Assembly: GCA_031409875.1 (NCBI GenBank)
Contig: JANNYB010000083.1
Location: forward strand, 20,318 to 84,317
From: CALMEH01 sp031409875
GTDB taxonomy: Bacteria > Acidobacteriota > Blastocatellia > Pyrinomonadales > Pyrinomonadaceae
Direction of reading: 5' to 3'
Length of the DNA stretch: 64,000 bases
The notes under the pieces were generated by a model. The model saw nothing but the letters and a program-made list of their open reading frames with translations. It searched no databases and was not told where the DNA came from. Shown piece after piece: positions 34,986-43,138 of this stretch. Position 1 is the first letter of the stretch, and each line of letters begins with the position of its first letter. Made by a program: the position numbers and the translations under genes.

Positions 34986-35063
34986 TCGGCGAACAAAATA
35001 GCTGACTATTTCGACTCCGAGCCAAAGAAACTTGAAAACATACAACAGAATTATTAAGTCCAT
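34926..35063 (-). CDS. 45-residue single-helix membrane peptide
   Basis: Short open frame with a strong ribosome binding site: AAAAGGAGGA ends eight bases before the ATG. The peptide begins MDLIILLYVFKFLWLGVEIV, one membrane helix, followed by a basic and amphipathic tail (RRQKEKTFDAQIIKRLELLEK region). The mRNA leader has a hairpin TCGGAA/TTCCGA and a TATAAA at 35124-35129. The 3' half lies opposite a terminator and candidate RNA on the plus strand. Size, hydrophobicity and antisense partner resemble type I toxins; that is inference. Confidence 0.55.
   Translation of the reverse strand: MDLIILLYVFKFLWLGVEIVSYFVRRQKEKTFDAQIIKRLELLEK
34944..34985 (+). terminator. Rho-independent terminator after anti-sigma gene
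   Basis: Perfect 13-base stem AAGACGTTTGATG / CATCAAACGTCTT with a seven-base loop, followed by TTCTTTTT. Confidence 0.85.
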
Positions 35064-35192
35064 TGCAGTGTCCTCCTTTTTTCTTATTTTCAAACATCGG
35101 AACTTTCATTCCGACAAACTAACTTTATACGAATCTCATTGAATCTGCATTTGATAATTATTCGTTTTATAGATAAAAATATCAGAAGCATT

Positions 35193-35939
35193 ATGAATCT
35201 TTTGGTATGGCAGACAATTTATGTTCTTGGCGGCATTGCGCTTTTGCCGTTTGCGCCGTTTTTGTATTTGCAAGGGAAATATGTGCGCCGTAAAATCGGG
35301 CGGCTTCCCGACGCAAGCGGGGAAAAGACAGGGAAATCAGGCGCGGAAAAAGAAACTGTAAAACTTCTTATAATCGGTGAATCAACCGCCGCCGGAGTCG
35401 GTGCGCGGACGCACGAAACCGGACTTGCCGGACATTTTTCGAGGTTTCTGAGCGCAAAAGTTAGCAAGACGATTGAATGGCAAGTCATCAGCCGCAGCGG
35501 AATTACGATTGCCGAAACGATTCGGGAACTCGTGCCGAAAATTCCCGATGAAAAGTTCGATTATATTTTGCTCGCGCTGTGCGGAAACGAAGTTTTAAAG
35601 CTCAGAAGCCCGCGCAAATCTCGCCGTGATATGGTTCAATTAATCGAAATTTTGCAGGCAAAAAACGAAGGCGCGACTTTTTTTATTACGAACGCGCCCG
35701 CCGTGCGTTTGTCGCCGATTTTGCCGTTTCCGATAAAGCAAATTCTCGGAAATCTTTCGGCAATTCACGACCGAAACGCGCAAGAATTTACTGCCGAAAT
35801 GCAGCGAGTTTTCTATTTTAATCAGCCGACTTACGTTCCCGCAGATTTCTTTGCCGACGGCATTCATCCATCCGAAAAAGGCTACGAAGTTTGGTCAAAA
35901 CGAATGATCGAATTTTTCGGCGAAAAATATAAATGGTAA
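35193..35939 (+). CDS. SGNH/GDSL hydrolase
   Basis: 248 residues. An N-terminal membrane helix (NLLVWQTIYVLGGIALLPFAPF) anchors the enzyme. Block I reads IIGESTAAGVGA with the nucleophile Ser in GES instead of GDS; the glycine/asparagine region is CGNEVLKL; the catalytic Asp-His pair is ADGIHPSEKGY. Likely an esterase or deacetylase acting on envelope lipids or glycans. The ATG at 35193 is used, since the hydrophobic anchor starts there and AGAAG precedes it. It overlaps the next gene by seven bases. Confidence 0.82.
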   Translation: MNLLVWQTIYVLGGIALLPFAPFLYLQGKYVRRKIGRLPDASGEKTGKSGAEKETVKLLIIGESTAAGVGARTHETGLAGHFSRFLSAKVSKTIEWQVISRSGITIAETIRELVPKIPDEKFDYILLALCGNEVLKLRSPRKSRRDMVQLIEILQAKNEGATFFITNAPAVRLSPILPFPIKQILGNLSAIHDRNAQEFTAEMQRVFYFNQPTYVPADFFADGIHPSEKGYEVWSKRMIEFFGEKYKW

Positions 35940-37411
35940 ATTCTGAAGACTCACAAATCGAACTGCAAACGCTACTTAATGAACATCACGAATGGCTTTT
36001 GATTCACGCGCTCGGACGTTCTTTTCCGCTTCAAAATACGGAAATCGAGATTGAATTTGCACAAAACAAACTGCTTTTCAGCTATCTTGACGACAAAGGT
36101 TTTCAAACTTGGCGCGTCAATGATTTTAAGTTTGAAGCGGGCGAAATTCGTCTGAATTTGTCGCGTAATTTCAGGAAGGAACACGAAAAAATAAGGCTTG
36201 TGCCGCGAACTTCGGCGAAAGATTTAAGCGAAAATCTCGAACTTGCGCGGCTCGAAAAAGCAAATAAAATTGCGGCGATTATCAATGAAAATTACCCGAA
36301 AATAAAAATCGTTCGTGTCGAATTAAACCAAGAAAACGGGCGTTTCGCGCAGATTTTTCTCGAAAATCAAACGCTTGTTTTAGCTGATGTTTCCGATTCG
36401 TTGACACCGGAAATTTTAATTTCGGCGGCGTGTTTTTCAAACAGAAAATTTGGCGCGAGACGAAAAAATCCGGTTGGAACGATTTGGATTTTAGCCGAGA
36501 AAAAACAAGCGCGAAATTTGCAAAAACTTCACGCTCTTTTGTGTGAAAGTTGGAAGAGAAAGATACAAATAAAAGTATTAGAAAGGGAAAAGGGAAAAGG
36601 GAAAAAGGAAAAATTCGATGTGCAAATTCAAGACTGCAAAACTCTTGAAATTAAAGATTTATGGCGCGGGAAGGCGAAGGAAATCAAATCTTCAGGCGAT
36701 TACGTTTTGAGCGAAGCGGCGCGGAAAATTATCGAAGTTGCGCCCGAAGAAATTGATGCGGTTTTTTCAAAAAACGGCGAAACTTTGCGTTTTCAAGGCT
36801 TGCCGTTTGCGCGTGTGCGAAAAAATTTGACGGAAGAAAAAGTTTGGTTCGGCGTTGAAAAATCAAAACAGATTTTGGCGGAAAACAACCTTGAAGAATT
36901 CGGCGAATTGATTGAAAATTTGCAACAATTCCGCCGTTTCGATGCGCCGAATAAACGCCATATTTTTCACACGCTCGCGCCGGAAGCGTGGCTCGAATCA
37001 ATTTTGCGGAGAAACATAAATCTGCTCGACGGAAATTTGATTCTTGCGCCGCTTTATCATCAATTTCGCGCCGAACGCGATAAAATTGATCTTCTCGCGC
37101 TCCGCAAAGACGGGCGTTTAGCGATTATTGAACTAAAAGCCGCAACCGACCGCGAAATGATTTTTCAAGCCGCCGAATATTGGCGCAAAATCGAATTTCT
37201 GCGTCGAAAAGACGTTCTGCAAAAAGCAAATCTTTTCGGCAACGCAAAGATTTCCGATGCGCCGACGATTCTTTATCTCGCCGCTCCGACGCTTTGTTTT
37301 CATCGTGATTTTGAATTTTTGAAATCGGTAATTTCGCCCGAAATCGAGATTTTTCGTTTTGATTTAAACGAAAATTGGCGCGAAAAAATAAGGATTTTGC
37401 AACGGCGTTGA
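35933..37411 (+). CDS. unknown protein with C-terminal PD-(D/E)XK-like nuclease motif
   Basis: 492 residues, no full-length family recognised. The C-terminal quarter carries KIDLLALRKDGRLAIIELKA, the D...E-x-K pattern of PD-(D/E)XK nucleases as in NucS/DUF91-like proteins, followed by a helix with Gln/Glu (FQAAEYWRKIEFLRRKD). The first 330 residues are charged alpha/beta sequence without a membrane segment. Residues 215-226 (EREKGKGKKEKF) come from a GGGAAAA 7-mer expansion. Translation is coupled to the SGNH hydrolase gene by overlap. A DNA-acting role is inference from the motif. Confidence 0.6.
   Translation: MVNSEDSQIELQTLLNEHHEWLLIHALGRSFPLQNTEIEIEFAQNKLLFSYLDDKGFQTWRVNDFKFEAGEIRLNLSRNFRKEHEKIRLVPRTSAKDLSENLELARLEKANKIAAIINENYPKIKIVRVELNQENGRFAQIFLENQTLVLADVSDSLTPEILISAACFSNRKFGARRKNPVGTIWILAEKKQARNLQKLHALLCESWKRKIQIKVLEREKGKGKKEKFDVQIQDCKTLEIKDLWRGKAKEIKSSGDYVLSEAARKIIEVAPEEIDAVFSKNGETLRFQGLPFARVRKNLTEEKVWFGVEKSKQILAENNLEEFGELIENLQQFRRFDAPNKRHIFHTLAPEAWLESILRRNINLLDGNLILAPLYHQFRAERDKIDLLALRKDGRLAIIELKAATDREMIFQAAEYWRKIEFLRRKDVLQKANLFGNAKISDAPTILYLAAPTLCFHRDFEFLKSVISPEIEIFRFDLNENWREKIRILQRR
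36576..36612 (+). repeat. GGGAAAA 7-mer expansion inside the PD-(D/E)XK-like gene
   Basis: About four to five consecutive GGGAAAA-type units in frame, translated as a Lys/Gly/Glu-rich string. Confidence 0.75.
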
Positions 37412-37428
37412 GAAATTAAAGCGGAAGA

Positions 37429-37525
37429 TTTGACCGCGAAACACGCGAAAGACGCGAAAAAAAAGACAGATGAAATTTAAAGCTCGGTTTTAATTTTAGC
37501 GTCTTTCGCGTGTTTCGCGGTCAAA
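37429..37525. repeat. class A palindrome, CGCGAAA units
   Basis: TTTGACCGCGAAACACGCGA pairs with TCGCGTGTTTCGCGGTCAAA, between the convergent PD-(D/E)XK-like gene and mnmA. Confidence 0.85.
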
Positions 37526-37546
37526 ATTCTTATCTGATTACTTAAA

Positions 37547-38653
37547 TTATTTGACAATCCAGCCGCCGCCGACGCATTCTTCGCTGTTGTAGAAAACGGT
37601 TGCTTGTCCGGGCGTGATGGCGGATTGCGGTTCATCGAAAACGATTTTTGCACGATTTTCGGGCAAAGCGTGAATTGTCGCGGGCGCAGGTTCGTGGCGA
37701 TAGCGCACTTTTACGGCGGCGCGGACAGGGGAATTCGGCTCGTCGAATGCTACCCAATTTACGCCTTTGGCAATGAATTCGAGCGTGTCCAATTCGTCTT
37801 TTTCACCCGCGATGATTTGATTTTTCAGGCGTTCGATTTGCACGACATAAAGCGGTTTTTCGTGCGCGATGCCCAACCCTTTGCGTTGTCCGATGGTGTA
37901 GCGGTGAATGCCTGTGTGTTTGCCGATTTTTTCGCCTTTCGTGTTGACAATATCGCCCGCTTCCGGCAGTTCGTCCAGACGGTTTTCGTGTTCCAAATAG
38001 CGGTCAATAAACGCGGAATATTTTCCGTCCGGCACGAAGCAGATTTCTTGCGATTCCTGTTTTTCGGCAACATAAAGATTCGCTTCACGCGCCAGTTCGC
38101 GGACTTCTGATTTCATCATTTCACCGAGCGGAAAATAGGCGCGTGAAAGTTGGTCTTGTGTCAATTCCCAAAGAAAATATGTTTGATCTTTCCAATGATT
38201 ACGCCCGCGAAAAAGTCGGTAGCGATTAGCTTTTTCATCAAATTCGACACGCGCAAAATGACCTGTCGCAACTTTATCGCAACCCAAACTTACCGCCATT
38301 CTATCGAGCGAGGCGAATTTTAGACGCGAATTGCACGCGACACACGGAATCGGCGTTTCGCCATTTAAATAATCTTCGACAAAAGGTTTAACGACCGATT
38401 CTTCAAACTCGTTTTCGAGATTCAAAACATAAAACGGAAAGCCCAAACCTTCCGCGACGCGACGCGCATCATAAACGTCGTCGAGCGAACAACAGCGCGA
38501 CGGCAACGGATCGCCGTTTTCGTCCGTGTTGATGTGGCGGCGTTGATTCCACAACTGCATCGTAAAACCGATGAGTTCGTGTCCTTGTTCTTTTAAAAGT
38601 GCGGCGGCGGCTGACGAATCAACTCCGCCGCTCATTGCGACTGCGATTTTCAT
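37547..38653 (-). CDS. mnmA: tRNA-uridine 2-sulfurtransferase
   Basis: 368 residues, full length. Thiolates U34 of tRNA Lys, Glu and Gln. The PP-loop is AMSGGVDSSAAAALL at residues 6-20; the two catalytic cysteines are in IPCVACNSRLKF (near 104) and SQEICFVPDG (near 205), with the tRNA-recognition stretch TIGQRKGLGIAHEKPLYV. The start has only a weak ribosome binding site. The palindrome 37429-37525 follows the stop and a nested repeat zone lies upstream. Confidence 0.96.
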   Translation of the reverse strand: MKIAVAMSGGVDSSAAAALLKEQGHELIGFTMQLWNQRRHINTDENGDPLPSRCCSLDDVYDARRVAEGLGFPFYVLNLENEFEESVVKPFVEDYLNGETPIPCVACNSRLKFASLDRMAVSLGCDKVATGHFARVEFDEKANRYRLFRGRNHWKDQTYFLWELTQDQLSRAYFPLGEMMKSEVRELAREANLYVAEKQESQEICFVPDGKYSAFIDRYLEHENRLDELPEAGDIVNTKGEKIGKHTGIHRYTIGQRKGLGIAHEKPLYVVQIERLKNQIIAGEKDELDTLEFIAKGVNWVAFDEPNSPVRAAVKVRYRHEPAPATIHALPENRAKIVFDEPQSAITPGQATVFYNSEECVGGGWIVK

Positions 38654-38765
38654 AACACAAATTCGCGCTTCTCGCGCAAACAGAGAATTATATCGTTTTA
38701 GATGCGAAAAAAGAAACAGTTAGAGGTTAGCGGTTTTAACAAATCGAGATGTTGCGACGCGAAAT

Positions 38766-39057
38766 AACAAACTATAAATTCTAAACTATAAATTCTAAAC
38801 TGTTTAGGAGAAATTCTTTCCGAAATGGTTAAGAGTTTATAATTTAGAATTTATCATTACTGAGCGGCACGGAAATTGATATGGCACACCGATTACTCAA
38901 ATTAATCAGTATTTTTCCGTGCTTTTCGTGTATTTCGTGGACAGATAATAAATTCTATCCACGGAAAACACGGAAAACACGGAAAAACACCAAATATCAG
39001 TCGAGCGCGTTTCTCAATCAATTTCCGTGCCGCTCAGTAATGAGAATTTATAGTTGT
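38766..39057. repeat. three palindromes nested in one another
   Basis: Outer arms use ATAAATTCTAAACT units (38766-38802 with 38833-38857, and again GAATTTATAGTTGTT at 39043-39057). Inside lies GGCACGGAAATTGAT ... ATCAATTTCCGTGCC (38866-38880 with 39018-39032), and inside that TTTTCCGTGCTTTTCGTG ... CACGGAAAACACGGAAAA. Confidence 0.75.
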
Positions 39058-39072
39058 TCGGCTACTGTCAGC

Positions 39073-39110
39073 AAAAAAAGCGCAGACGAAAAAAATCATC
39101 TGCGCTTTCA
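39073..39110 (-). terminator. Rho-independent terminator
   Basis: Stem GAAAGCGCAGATGA / TCGTCTGCGCTTTT read on the minus strand and followed by a T run; it closes the gene ending at 39126. Confidence 0.8.
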
Positions 39111-39125
39111 AAATTTTATTTTCGA

Positions 39126-39554
39126 TTATTTCTTGACGTTTCTTTGCGCCATATTCATCAAATCTTCGGGCATCCATTTAGCCATATTTTTGGCTTCGGC
39201 TTCGGCGATTCCTTTGTGGCGGTTGCGCCATTCTTTTTCGGGCGCGTCTTCACGACCTGATTCTATCGGGTAATTTTCGACTTGTTCGAGCGAAATCAAA
39301 ATGCCGTGCGCGATTTCGTCCCAACTTTCGGTTTGAATTCCGCGCAAAACCACGGGCAAACCTGCCGTCCAATCTTCTTCGGGCGCGATGTTGTCGTATT
39401 CGGGAATCGTCAAATATGCAGACAGAGGAAACGGTTTGCCCGAAAATTCGCTGACGATTTGCGACTTAACGCTTTTAATATCGCCGTTCGGATTTGCTTT
39501 TCTAATCTCCAAAGCGCGGCGGAAAATGTCTGAAACTGTTGGTTGATTGCTCAT
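39126..39554 (-). CDS. conserved-looking protein of unknown function
   Basis: 142 residues, soluble, acidic. Starts SNQPTVSDIFRRALEIRKANPNGDIKSVKSQIVSEFSGKPFPLS and has WDEIAHGILISLEQVENYP. No membrane segment, cysteine motif or recognised domain. It has its own terminator, and codon use fits its neighbours, so it is probably a real monocistronic gene. Confidence 0.6.
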   Translation of the reverse strand: MSNQPTVSDIFRRALEIRKANPNGDIKSVKSQIVSEFSGKPFPLSAYLTIPEYDNIAPEEDWTAGLPVVLRGIQTESWDEIAHGILISLEQVENYPIESGREDAPEKEWRNRHKGIAEAEAKNMAKWMPEDLMNMAQRNVKK

Positions 39555-39624
39555 TTTGATATAAATTTCTACGTTAAAATATGTGCTAGTTATAAATTAG
39601 CGCAAATTGTCCGCAAGGTAAAAT

Positions 39625-40596
39625 TTAGCGGTTGTAAATAGTTTTGTATAATTTATCTTGCGCCAGATATTTTTTAATTTCGGCTTTTAGCTGTTTGGCA
39701 TTTCTTTTTGATTCTTTCGGATTAAAGCGAACAGAATCTTTCTCGTAATCTAAAACTAAATAATTTTTTTCCAAATAATCAAAGCCTTCTTTTTCCTTGC
39801 CAATATAAATGTAATTAAGAGTAATTGCCATCAAACTCGAATGATAACCACAACTGCCGCCTTCTTCCGGTCTTTTGTTATTACGAATTGAAATATTGCC
39901 TTTTTTTATATCTTCTTTAAGTCCTTCAACCCATTCTTTCATTTCTGGAGCAAAATCTTTTATTGGCAAGTATTTTTTCAATTTTTGATTATACTTAAAT
40001 CCAAGATAAATATGCGGATTGGAAATTATTGCACAATCTCTTCCGAGGTCATAAGTAAATTCTTGTGTGATTTCTAAAACGCCGTCTTTTTCTTCATCAA
40101 ATGTTCCCAAAGCATCGTTATTCTCACCTCCTTGAACATCATAATCCACACTTCTAAAAATTATTCTCGGATTTGAAGATGACAAATCAATTATTGATTG
40201 CTCGATACAGCAATGATTTCCGCCCGTATAAGATTCATAAATCAGTTGTTTATTTTTGCCCAAAAGCGATTTTAGCCCAAAACGTCCGTATGGAATTCCT
40301 GCGCTCGGAATAAATATCAAACGCTTGCCTTTTTTTTCGATTGCTAAACCGTTTTCTAAATTGCGAATTTTGTAGCCGTTGTAATTTATGGTCGTGTCGC
40401 CGGAATATTCCAAATTATTTTTTTCTTCCGTAATTTGTTTGGTTTCTTCAACTTTGGGAAACGGAAAAAAAACCGGTTTCGGCGCAGGTGTTGAAGCAAC
40501 TGAAACTAATTTAGGTTCTGATTTGGGTTCGGTTTTGACAAGATACCAAATAGCCAAAGATAAACCGAAACAAAGTGGAAAGGCTAAAAAACGCAT
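39625..40596 (-). CDS. anchored protein of unknown function
   Basis: 323 residues from the ATG at 40596 (MRFLAFPLCFGLSLAIWYL); GGAG lies nine bases upstream. In-frame ATGs at 40626 and 40653 are less likely because the membrane anchor starts at 40596. After a Pro-rich linker the protein has a beta-rich part (GYKIRNLENGLAIEKKGKR, YESYTGGNHCCIEQSIIDL) and a helical C-terminus rich in Lys and Tyr (GYHSSLMAITLNYIYIGKE). Probably periplasmic. The family is not recognised. Confidence 0.55.
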   Translation of the reverse strand: MRFLAFPLCFGLSLAIWYLVKTEPKSEPKLVSVASTPAPKPVFFPFPKVEETKQITEEKNNLEYSGDTTINYNGYKIRNLENGLAIEKKGKRLIFIPSAGIPYGRFGLKSLLGKNKQLIYESYTGGNHCCIEQSIIDLSSSNPRIIFRSVDYDVQGGENNDALGTFDEEKDGVLEITQEFTYDLGRDCAIISNPHIYLGFKYNQKLKKYLPIKDFAPEMKEWVEGLKEDIKKGNISIRNNKRPEEGGSCGYHSSLMAITLNYIYIGKEKEGFDYLEKNYLVLDYEKDSVRFNPKESKRNAKQLKAEIKKYLAQDKLYKTIYNR

Positions 40597-40766
40597 AATT
40601 TTATACTCCGAAACTTCAAAATTCATTAAACACCTAAACATCACAAAACACAAGACTTTTATTGAGTTTTTGCGGGAGTTTCGTGTAAATTATTTATTGG
40701 ACAAAATTTACTTGTCTTTCGGCATCTGAAAAGTTAGTCTTTCAAAAGTTAGGAGTTATAAAAATT

Positions 40767-41420
40767 ATGAAAACGCTTTTATTATTGGCAATTTTATTGG
40801 TTGGTTTTACTTTTGCATCGGCGCAACACGAATACGCGCCTTTGCTCGAAAAAGAAATAAGTTATAAAGATTGGACGTATAAATCAATTAAAGACGGCAA
40901 AGATGTGAATTTGCGTTCGATGACGGCGGGCAAAAAACTCGTTTTGGTTGTTTATTTTGCGCCTTGGTGTCCGAATTGGAAACTGCAAGCACCTGTCGCG
41001 CAAGCACTTTACGAAAAATATAAAGATAAAGGTTTGGAGATTATCGGCGTTGGCGAATATGACACGGTTGATGTGATGAAAGCGAGTCTTGAAACTTTCA
41101 AAATCACGTTTCCGGCAGTTTATGAATCGGATTCAAAAACTGCAAAACAACAAACGCCGCATTACGAATACCGCAAATTTACGGGCGACACGCGAAATTG
41201 GGGTTCGCCGTGGAGCATTTTTATTGAGCCGACAAAATTAGAGAAAAAAGGCGAACTTCTCGTCAAAAAAGCCACCATCGTCAACGGCGAATTGATGGAA
41301 GCCGAAAGCGAAACATTTATCCGCGAAAAATTAGGTTTGCCGAAAGTAGAAAAAAAGATGGAAACAGCCGCGAATAAATCCGAAGTTTGCGAACCGACTT
41401 TGAATCTGAAAAAACCATAA
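40767..41420 (+). CDS. secreted thioredoxin-fold (redoxin/TlpA-like) protein
   Basis: 217 residues with a signal peptide (KTLLLLAILLVGFTFASAQ). The thioredoxin fold is recognisable from VVYFAPWCPNWKLQAP and the SPWSIFIEP cis-Pro region, but the active site is WCPNW: the second cysteine of C-x2-C is Trp-flanked Asn/Trp, so only one Cys remains. It may work as a one-cysteine peroxiredoxin-like enzyme or as a binding protein. A third Cys is near the C-terminus (EVCEPTL). Stand-alone gene. Confidence 0.75.
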   Translation: MKTLLLLAILLVGFTFASAQHEYAPLLEKEISYKDWTYKSIKDGKDVNLRSMTAGKKLVLVVYFAPWCPNWKLQAPVAQALYEKYKDKGLEIIGVGEYDTVDVMKASLETFKITFPAVYESDSKTAKQQTPHYEYRKFTGDTRNWGSPWSIFIEPTKLEKKGELLVKKATIVNGELMEAESETFIREKLGLPKVEKKMETAANKSEVCEPTLNLKKP

Positions 41421-41519
41421 AAAGTTTGCAGAAAGTTTGCAGAAAGTTTCAGAAGTTGCAGATAGTTAAAAACCAAACTTTCCGGCACTTTCTGCAACTT
41501 CCTGCAAACTTTCTGTCAA
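41421..41519. repeat. palindrome with GCAGAAAGTTT units
   Basis: Left arm of two to three GCAGAAAGTTT units pairs with CTGCAAACTTTCTGTC and CGGCACTTTCTGCAACTT, between convergent genes. Confidence 0.75.
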
Positions 41520-41524
41520 CTTCA

Positions 41525-42037
41525 TTAAGGCATTGCCACAAGCGTATCCGACAATTTCTCAACCACAATCAAAAGCGGTCTGCCCGAATCGAGAAACTTT
41601 CCGGCAGTTGCCAAATCTTCCGATTCGCCGCATAAATCCGAAATTCCTTGAATTTGCAAGTTGTAATTTTTGAGCGAAGGCTTCGTGCGAAATTCGACTT
41701 CGAGTGCGGCAATTCCGGCGCGAAGATTGCGGATTGTTTGCAAAACGGCTTGTTTGTTTTTCGTATTTTTGTCTTTTACGGCTTGCGAGGCTTTCGTGTC
41801 TTTGTCAATATCTTCGATGCCTTGCGCGATTGTGCCTAAAAGATAGAGATATTTTGAGACGTTTTTAATTTGCGTCGAAACTTTTATCGCGCCGTCTTTA
41901 ATTTCAAGCGCGTTTGTTGTCGTCGTTGTAGGTTTTTTCGTCGTCGGTTTTTTGCGTTGCGCGTCCGCCGAAACACTCAAACACAAAATACAAATCAAAA
42001 AGACGCTGATTTTTAATAGATATTTGTTGGTTTTCAT
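41525..42037 (-). CDS. secreted protein of unknown function
   Basis: 170 residues. A clear signal peptide (YLLKISVFLICILCLSVSADAQ) is followed by a short Lys/Pro/Thr linker and an all-helical domain with VSKYLYLLGTIAQGIEDIDKDTKAS. One cysteine at DLCGE. No family recognised; probably periplasmic. Its stop lies a few bases from the palindrome 41421-41519, and lipB starts divergently 49 bases from its start. Confidence 0.65.
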   Translation of the reverse strand: MKTNKYLLKISVFLICILCLSVSADAQRKKPTTKKPTTTTTNALEIKDGAIKVSTQIKNVSKYLYLLGTIAQGIEDIDKDTKASQAVKDKNTKNKQAVLQTIRNLRAGIAALEVEFRTKPSLKNYNLQIQGISDLCGESEDLATAGKFLDSGRPLLIVVEKLSDTLVAMP

Positions 42038-42086
42038 AATTTATTTGCTCTGGTAAATTCAAAAATAAAATTTTATCATAGAATTG

Positions 42087-42752
42087 ATGCAAAAAAGATG
42101 TTTAGAAGTTCGCCGTCTTGGTCGTTTTAGTTATGCGGATGGTTTGGATTTGCAAAAAACGCTGGAAACGGAAGTTATTGCTGAAAGAAAACGCGATTAT
42201 CTTTTGCTTTTGGAACATCCGCACACTTTTACAATCGGCAGACGCGCCAAATCGGACGGCGTTTTGGCGACGGCTGAGATTTTAAAAACGCTCGGCGCGG
42301 AAGTTTTCGAGATAAATCGCGGCGGCAAAGTTACATATCACGGGCTTGGGCAAATTGTCGGTTATCCGATTATAAATCTGAGTTCGATTAAAGAAGACGT
42401 GCATCTTTACGTTCGCAATTTGGAAGAAGTTTTGATGCGAACGCTGGCAGATTACGGCATCGAAAGTTTCAGAATCGAAGGTTTAACGGGCGTTCACACG
42501 AGCGAAGGAAAAGTCGCGGCAATCGGCGTTCACATCAAACGCTGGGTTACGACGCACGGTTTCGCGCTCAACGTGAACACGGATTTAAGCTATTACAACT
42601 GGATTATCGCTTGCGAAGGCGAACCTGTAACTTCGATGGATAGACTTCTTGGGCGCGAAATTGATTTACGCGAAGTTGAAGATAAAATTATCAAAAACTT
42701 TACGGAAGTTTTTGAATTTAATTTGCCGGAAAAATCTGCGATAACGGTTTGA
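42087..42752 (+). CDS. lipB: octanoyltransferase
   Basis: Transfers octanoyl from acyl carrier protein to lipoyl domains. 221 residues. Motifs: LLLEHPHTFTIGRRAK, RGGKVTYHGLGQIVGYPI, GVHTSEGKVAAIGVHIKRWVTTHGFALN with the catalytic Lys, and the nucleophile Cys in WIIACEGEPVTSM (usually IPCG). ATG at 42087 is used; TTG one codon upstream is possible. LipA is not beside it. Confidence 0.93.
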   Translation: MQKRCLEVRRLGRFSYADGLDLQKTLETEVIAERKRDYLLLLEHPHTFTIGRRAKSDGVLATAEILKTLGAEVFEINRGGKVTYHGLGQIVGYPIINLSSIKEDVHLYVRNLEEVLMRTLADYGIESFRIEGLTGVHTSEGKVAAIGVHIKRWVTTHGFALNVNTDLSYYNWIIACEGEPVTSMDRLLGREIDLREVEDKIIKNFTEVFEFNLPEKSAITV

Positions 42753-42790
42753 TAAATTTTTTAGAACTTCGGGCTACGCGATTTAATTTC

Positions 42791-43017
42791 AGCCCGATTA
42801 ATCGGGCTTTCCGCGTTTCGCGGCAATTAACCACGTCCATTTATGGCGTGGTCGGGTTTTGGAAGTTTGACCGAAGGGCGTTTTAACGTCCTTTTTTATG
42901 GCTTAAGCCGATTAAAAGCACGTTAAAACGCGCTACTGAATCAATTTTTGCATCAACCACGCCATAAATGAGCGTGGCTAAAAGCCGCGAAACGCGGAAA
43001 GCCTCGTGAACGAGGCT
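42791..43017. repeat. class C multi-stem cruciform
   Basis: Stems AGCCCGATTAATCGGGCT, CCGCGTTTCGCGG with CCGCGAAACGCGG, CCACGTCCATTTATGGCGTG with CACGCCATAAATGAGCGTGG, GCGTTTTAACG with CGTTAAAACGC, and GCCTCGTGAACGAGGC. Confidence 0.75.
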
Positions 43018-43056
43018 AAATTCACAAAATCTTAAAAGATGAATTAGAAAGTTGGT

Positions 43057-43077
43057 TTTTTACTTTTTACTTTTTAC
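43057..43077. repeat. three tandem TTTTTAC units
   Basis: Perfect 7-mer tandem upstream of the esterase gene, with no inverted partner nearby. Confidence 0.75.
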
Positions 43078-43138
43078 TTGAAAACTTTTAACCTCAAAGT
43101 ATAGATTTTTATTACATTGTTAGAAAAATTATTATTTT

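Larger units (their letters stand above)
38654..39125. other. 472-base gap made of nested palindromes
   Basis: Between mnmA and the next gene. 38766-39057 is a set of inverted repeats nested in each other (separate entry). Open frames that cross it are translations of the repeats and are not called. 39073-39110 is a terminator. Confidence 0.7.
42753..43138. other. 386-base gap: class C cruciform and 7-mer tract
   Basis: Between lipB and the esterase. 42791-43017 is a multi-stem inverted repeat and 43057-43077 holds three TTTTTAC units. The remaining AT-rich 60 bases before the esterase should carry its promoter; TATAGA at about 43100 is a weak -10 candidate. No gene seen. Confidence 0.6.

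Noticed and set aside
38881..39273. Cys/Lys-rich open frame
   Set aside because: Its first half is translated nested palindrome and its second half is antisense to the gene at 39126-39554.
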